Positions 63,317-64,000 of a stretch of DNA of 64,000 nucleotides are shown here, one piece after another. Numbering within the stretch: position 1 is the stretch's first letter; each line of letters opens with the position of its first letter. The stretch comes from an uncultured Sutterella sp. (GTDB taxonomy: Bacteria > Pseudomonadota > Gammaproteobacteria > Burkholderiales > Burkholderiaceae_F): NCBI GenBank assembly GCA_900757865.1, contig CAAEPH010000018.1:1-64000 (forward strand). Reading direction: 5' to 3'. A program made the translations under genes and the position numbers. A model generated the notes under the pieces. The model was not told where the DNA came from. It saw only the letters and a program-made list of their open reading frames with translations, and searched no databases.

Positions 63317-64000
63317 ATGCTCAAGGACGCAAAACGTGTAGTCGTCAAAGTGGGTAGCGCCTTGGTGACCAATGATGGACGCGGTTTAGATATACGAGCG
63401 ATTGAACGTTGGGCAGATCAAATTGCTTATTTGCAAAAAATGGGCAAAGAGGTGATCCTCGTGAGCTCAGGGGCAATCGCCGAAGGCATTTTGCGTTTAG
63501 GTTGGGAAAAACGACCAGAGCACGTCTACCAGCTTCAGGCTGCTGCAGCCGTTGGTCAGATGGGGTTAGCACAAGCCTATGAAAATCATTTTAGGGCGCA
63601 TGGGATTGGTACCGCCCAGGTTTTGTTGACTCATCAAAATCTCACTGATCGCGAGCAATACCTTAATGCCAGGATGACGCTACGTGAACTTCTTCGTCTT
63701 GGCATTGTGCCAATCATCAATGAAAATGACACCGTCGTTACAAACGAAATTAAGGTGGGCGATAACGACACGTTGGGTGCGTTAGTAACCAATTTAGTCG
63801 AAGCGGATGTTTTAGTGATTTTGACAGATCAGTCGGGACTTTACACAGCGGATCCACGACGTGATCCCCAAGCAACGTTAGTTTCGAATGCCATCGCAGG
63901 CGATCCCGCTTTGGAAAAAATGGCAGGGGGTGCTGCCAGTTCCTTATCCAAAGGAGGCATGATCACTAAAATTCTCGCTGCTAAACGCGCGGCGCGTTCT
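63317..64000 (+). CDS. proB: Glutamate 5-kinase (5' part, cut by window edge)
   Basis: ProB phosphorylates glutamate in the first step of proline synthesis. ATG 63317 with GGAGGAGG upstream begins MLKDAKRVVVKVGSALVTN; 228 codons are visible. Motifs SSGAIAEGILRLGW, AAAAVGQMGLAQAY, NENDTVVTNEIKVGDND and the nucleotide-site region LTDQSGLYTADPR are present. The C-terminal part, including any PUA domain, lies outside the window. The obgE-proB proximity is common in this group. Confidence 0.96.
   Translation, partial: MLKDAKRVVVKVGSALVTNDGRGLDIRAIERWADQIAYLQKMGKEVILVSSGAIAEGILRLGWEKRPEHVYQLQAAAAVGQMGLAQAYENHFRAHGIGTAQVLLTHQNLTDREQYLNARMTLRELLRLGIVPIINENDTVVTNEIKVGDNDTLGALVTNLVEADVLVILTDQSGLYTADPRRDPQATLVSNAIAGDPALEKMAGGAASSLSKGGMITKILAAKRAARS

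Overview
This window is a typical chromosomal segment of a betaproteobacterium of the order Burkholderiales. The gene order supports this: tyrS next to a divergent M23 peptidase-anmK pair, glyA-nrdR-ribD-ribE, ribH-nusB-thiL-pgpA-pncC, the complete division and cell-wall (dcw) cluster followed by lpxC and secA, and ispB divergent from rplU-rpmA-obgE. Base composition looks moderate (near half G+C by eye), lower than in most Burkholderiales. Together with the compact housekeeping layout this fits a host-associated lineage such as Sutterellaceae. That family call is inference from memory; no search was run.

Layout. 1-500: a coding fragment running off the left edge that looks like a mobile-element relic, then a terminator. 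499-5870: cell-wall recycling (anmK, M23 peptidase), tyrS, dtd and a PEBP-family protein. 5966-9690: glyA, nrdR and the first riboflavin genes. 9850-14470: an Old Yellow Enzyme homologue with a ten-G tract, ribH, nusB, thiL, pgpA and pncC. 14710-17875: a CorC-type transporter, pyrF and an exported thioredoxin-fold protein. 17989-21750: groEL, groES and dacB. 22250-27025: a DsbD-type reductase, hemL and an outer-membrane protein joining a PagP lipid A acyltransferase to a second beta-barrel. 27196-27509: the RNase P RNA gene. 27584-29686: an ADP-forming acyl-CoA synthetase.

The dcw cluster (29990-48771) runs mraZ-rsmH-ftsL-ftsI-murE-murF-mraY-murD-ftsW-murG-murC-ddl-ftsQ-ftsA-ftsZ-lpxC, all on the + strand with short gaps or 4-base overlaps. 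Three 10-bp-spaced TGGNA boxes in front of mraZ look like the MraZ autoregulatory operator. FtsZ carries two copies of its C-terminal partner-binding peptide. After it come a convergent DciA-like gene with a long coiled-coil tail, secA, a Nudix protein with a shrunken TenI-like tail, then yacG, zapD and coaE on the - strand and a tRNA-Pro(CGG).

The one clearly accessory part is a small islet at about 56196-58410, between tRNA-Pro and ispB, bounded by two diverged direct repeats of about 200 bp. It holds a promoter with a palindrome over its -35 box, a 36-codon ORF for a cationic, partly hydrophobic peptide with a strong ribosome site, a HicB-type antitoxin with no HicA beside it, and a convergent gene for a protein with two TerB-like repeats and a BRCT domain. 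This is the best candidate here for an undescribed system. The window ends with rplU-rpmA-obgE, a purine permease and the 5' part of proB.
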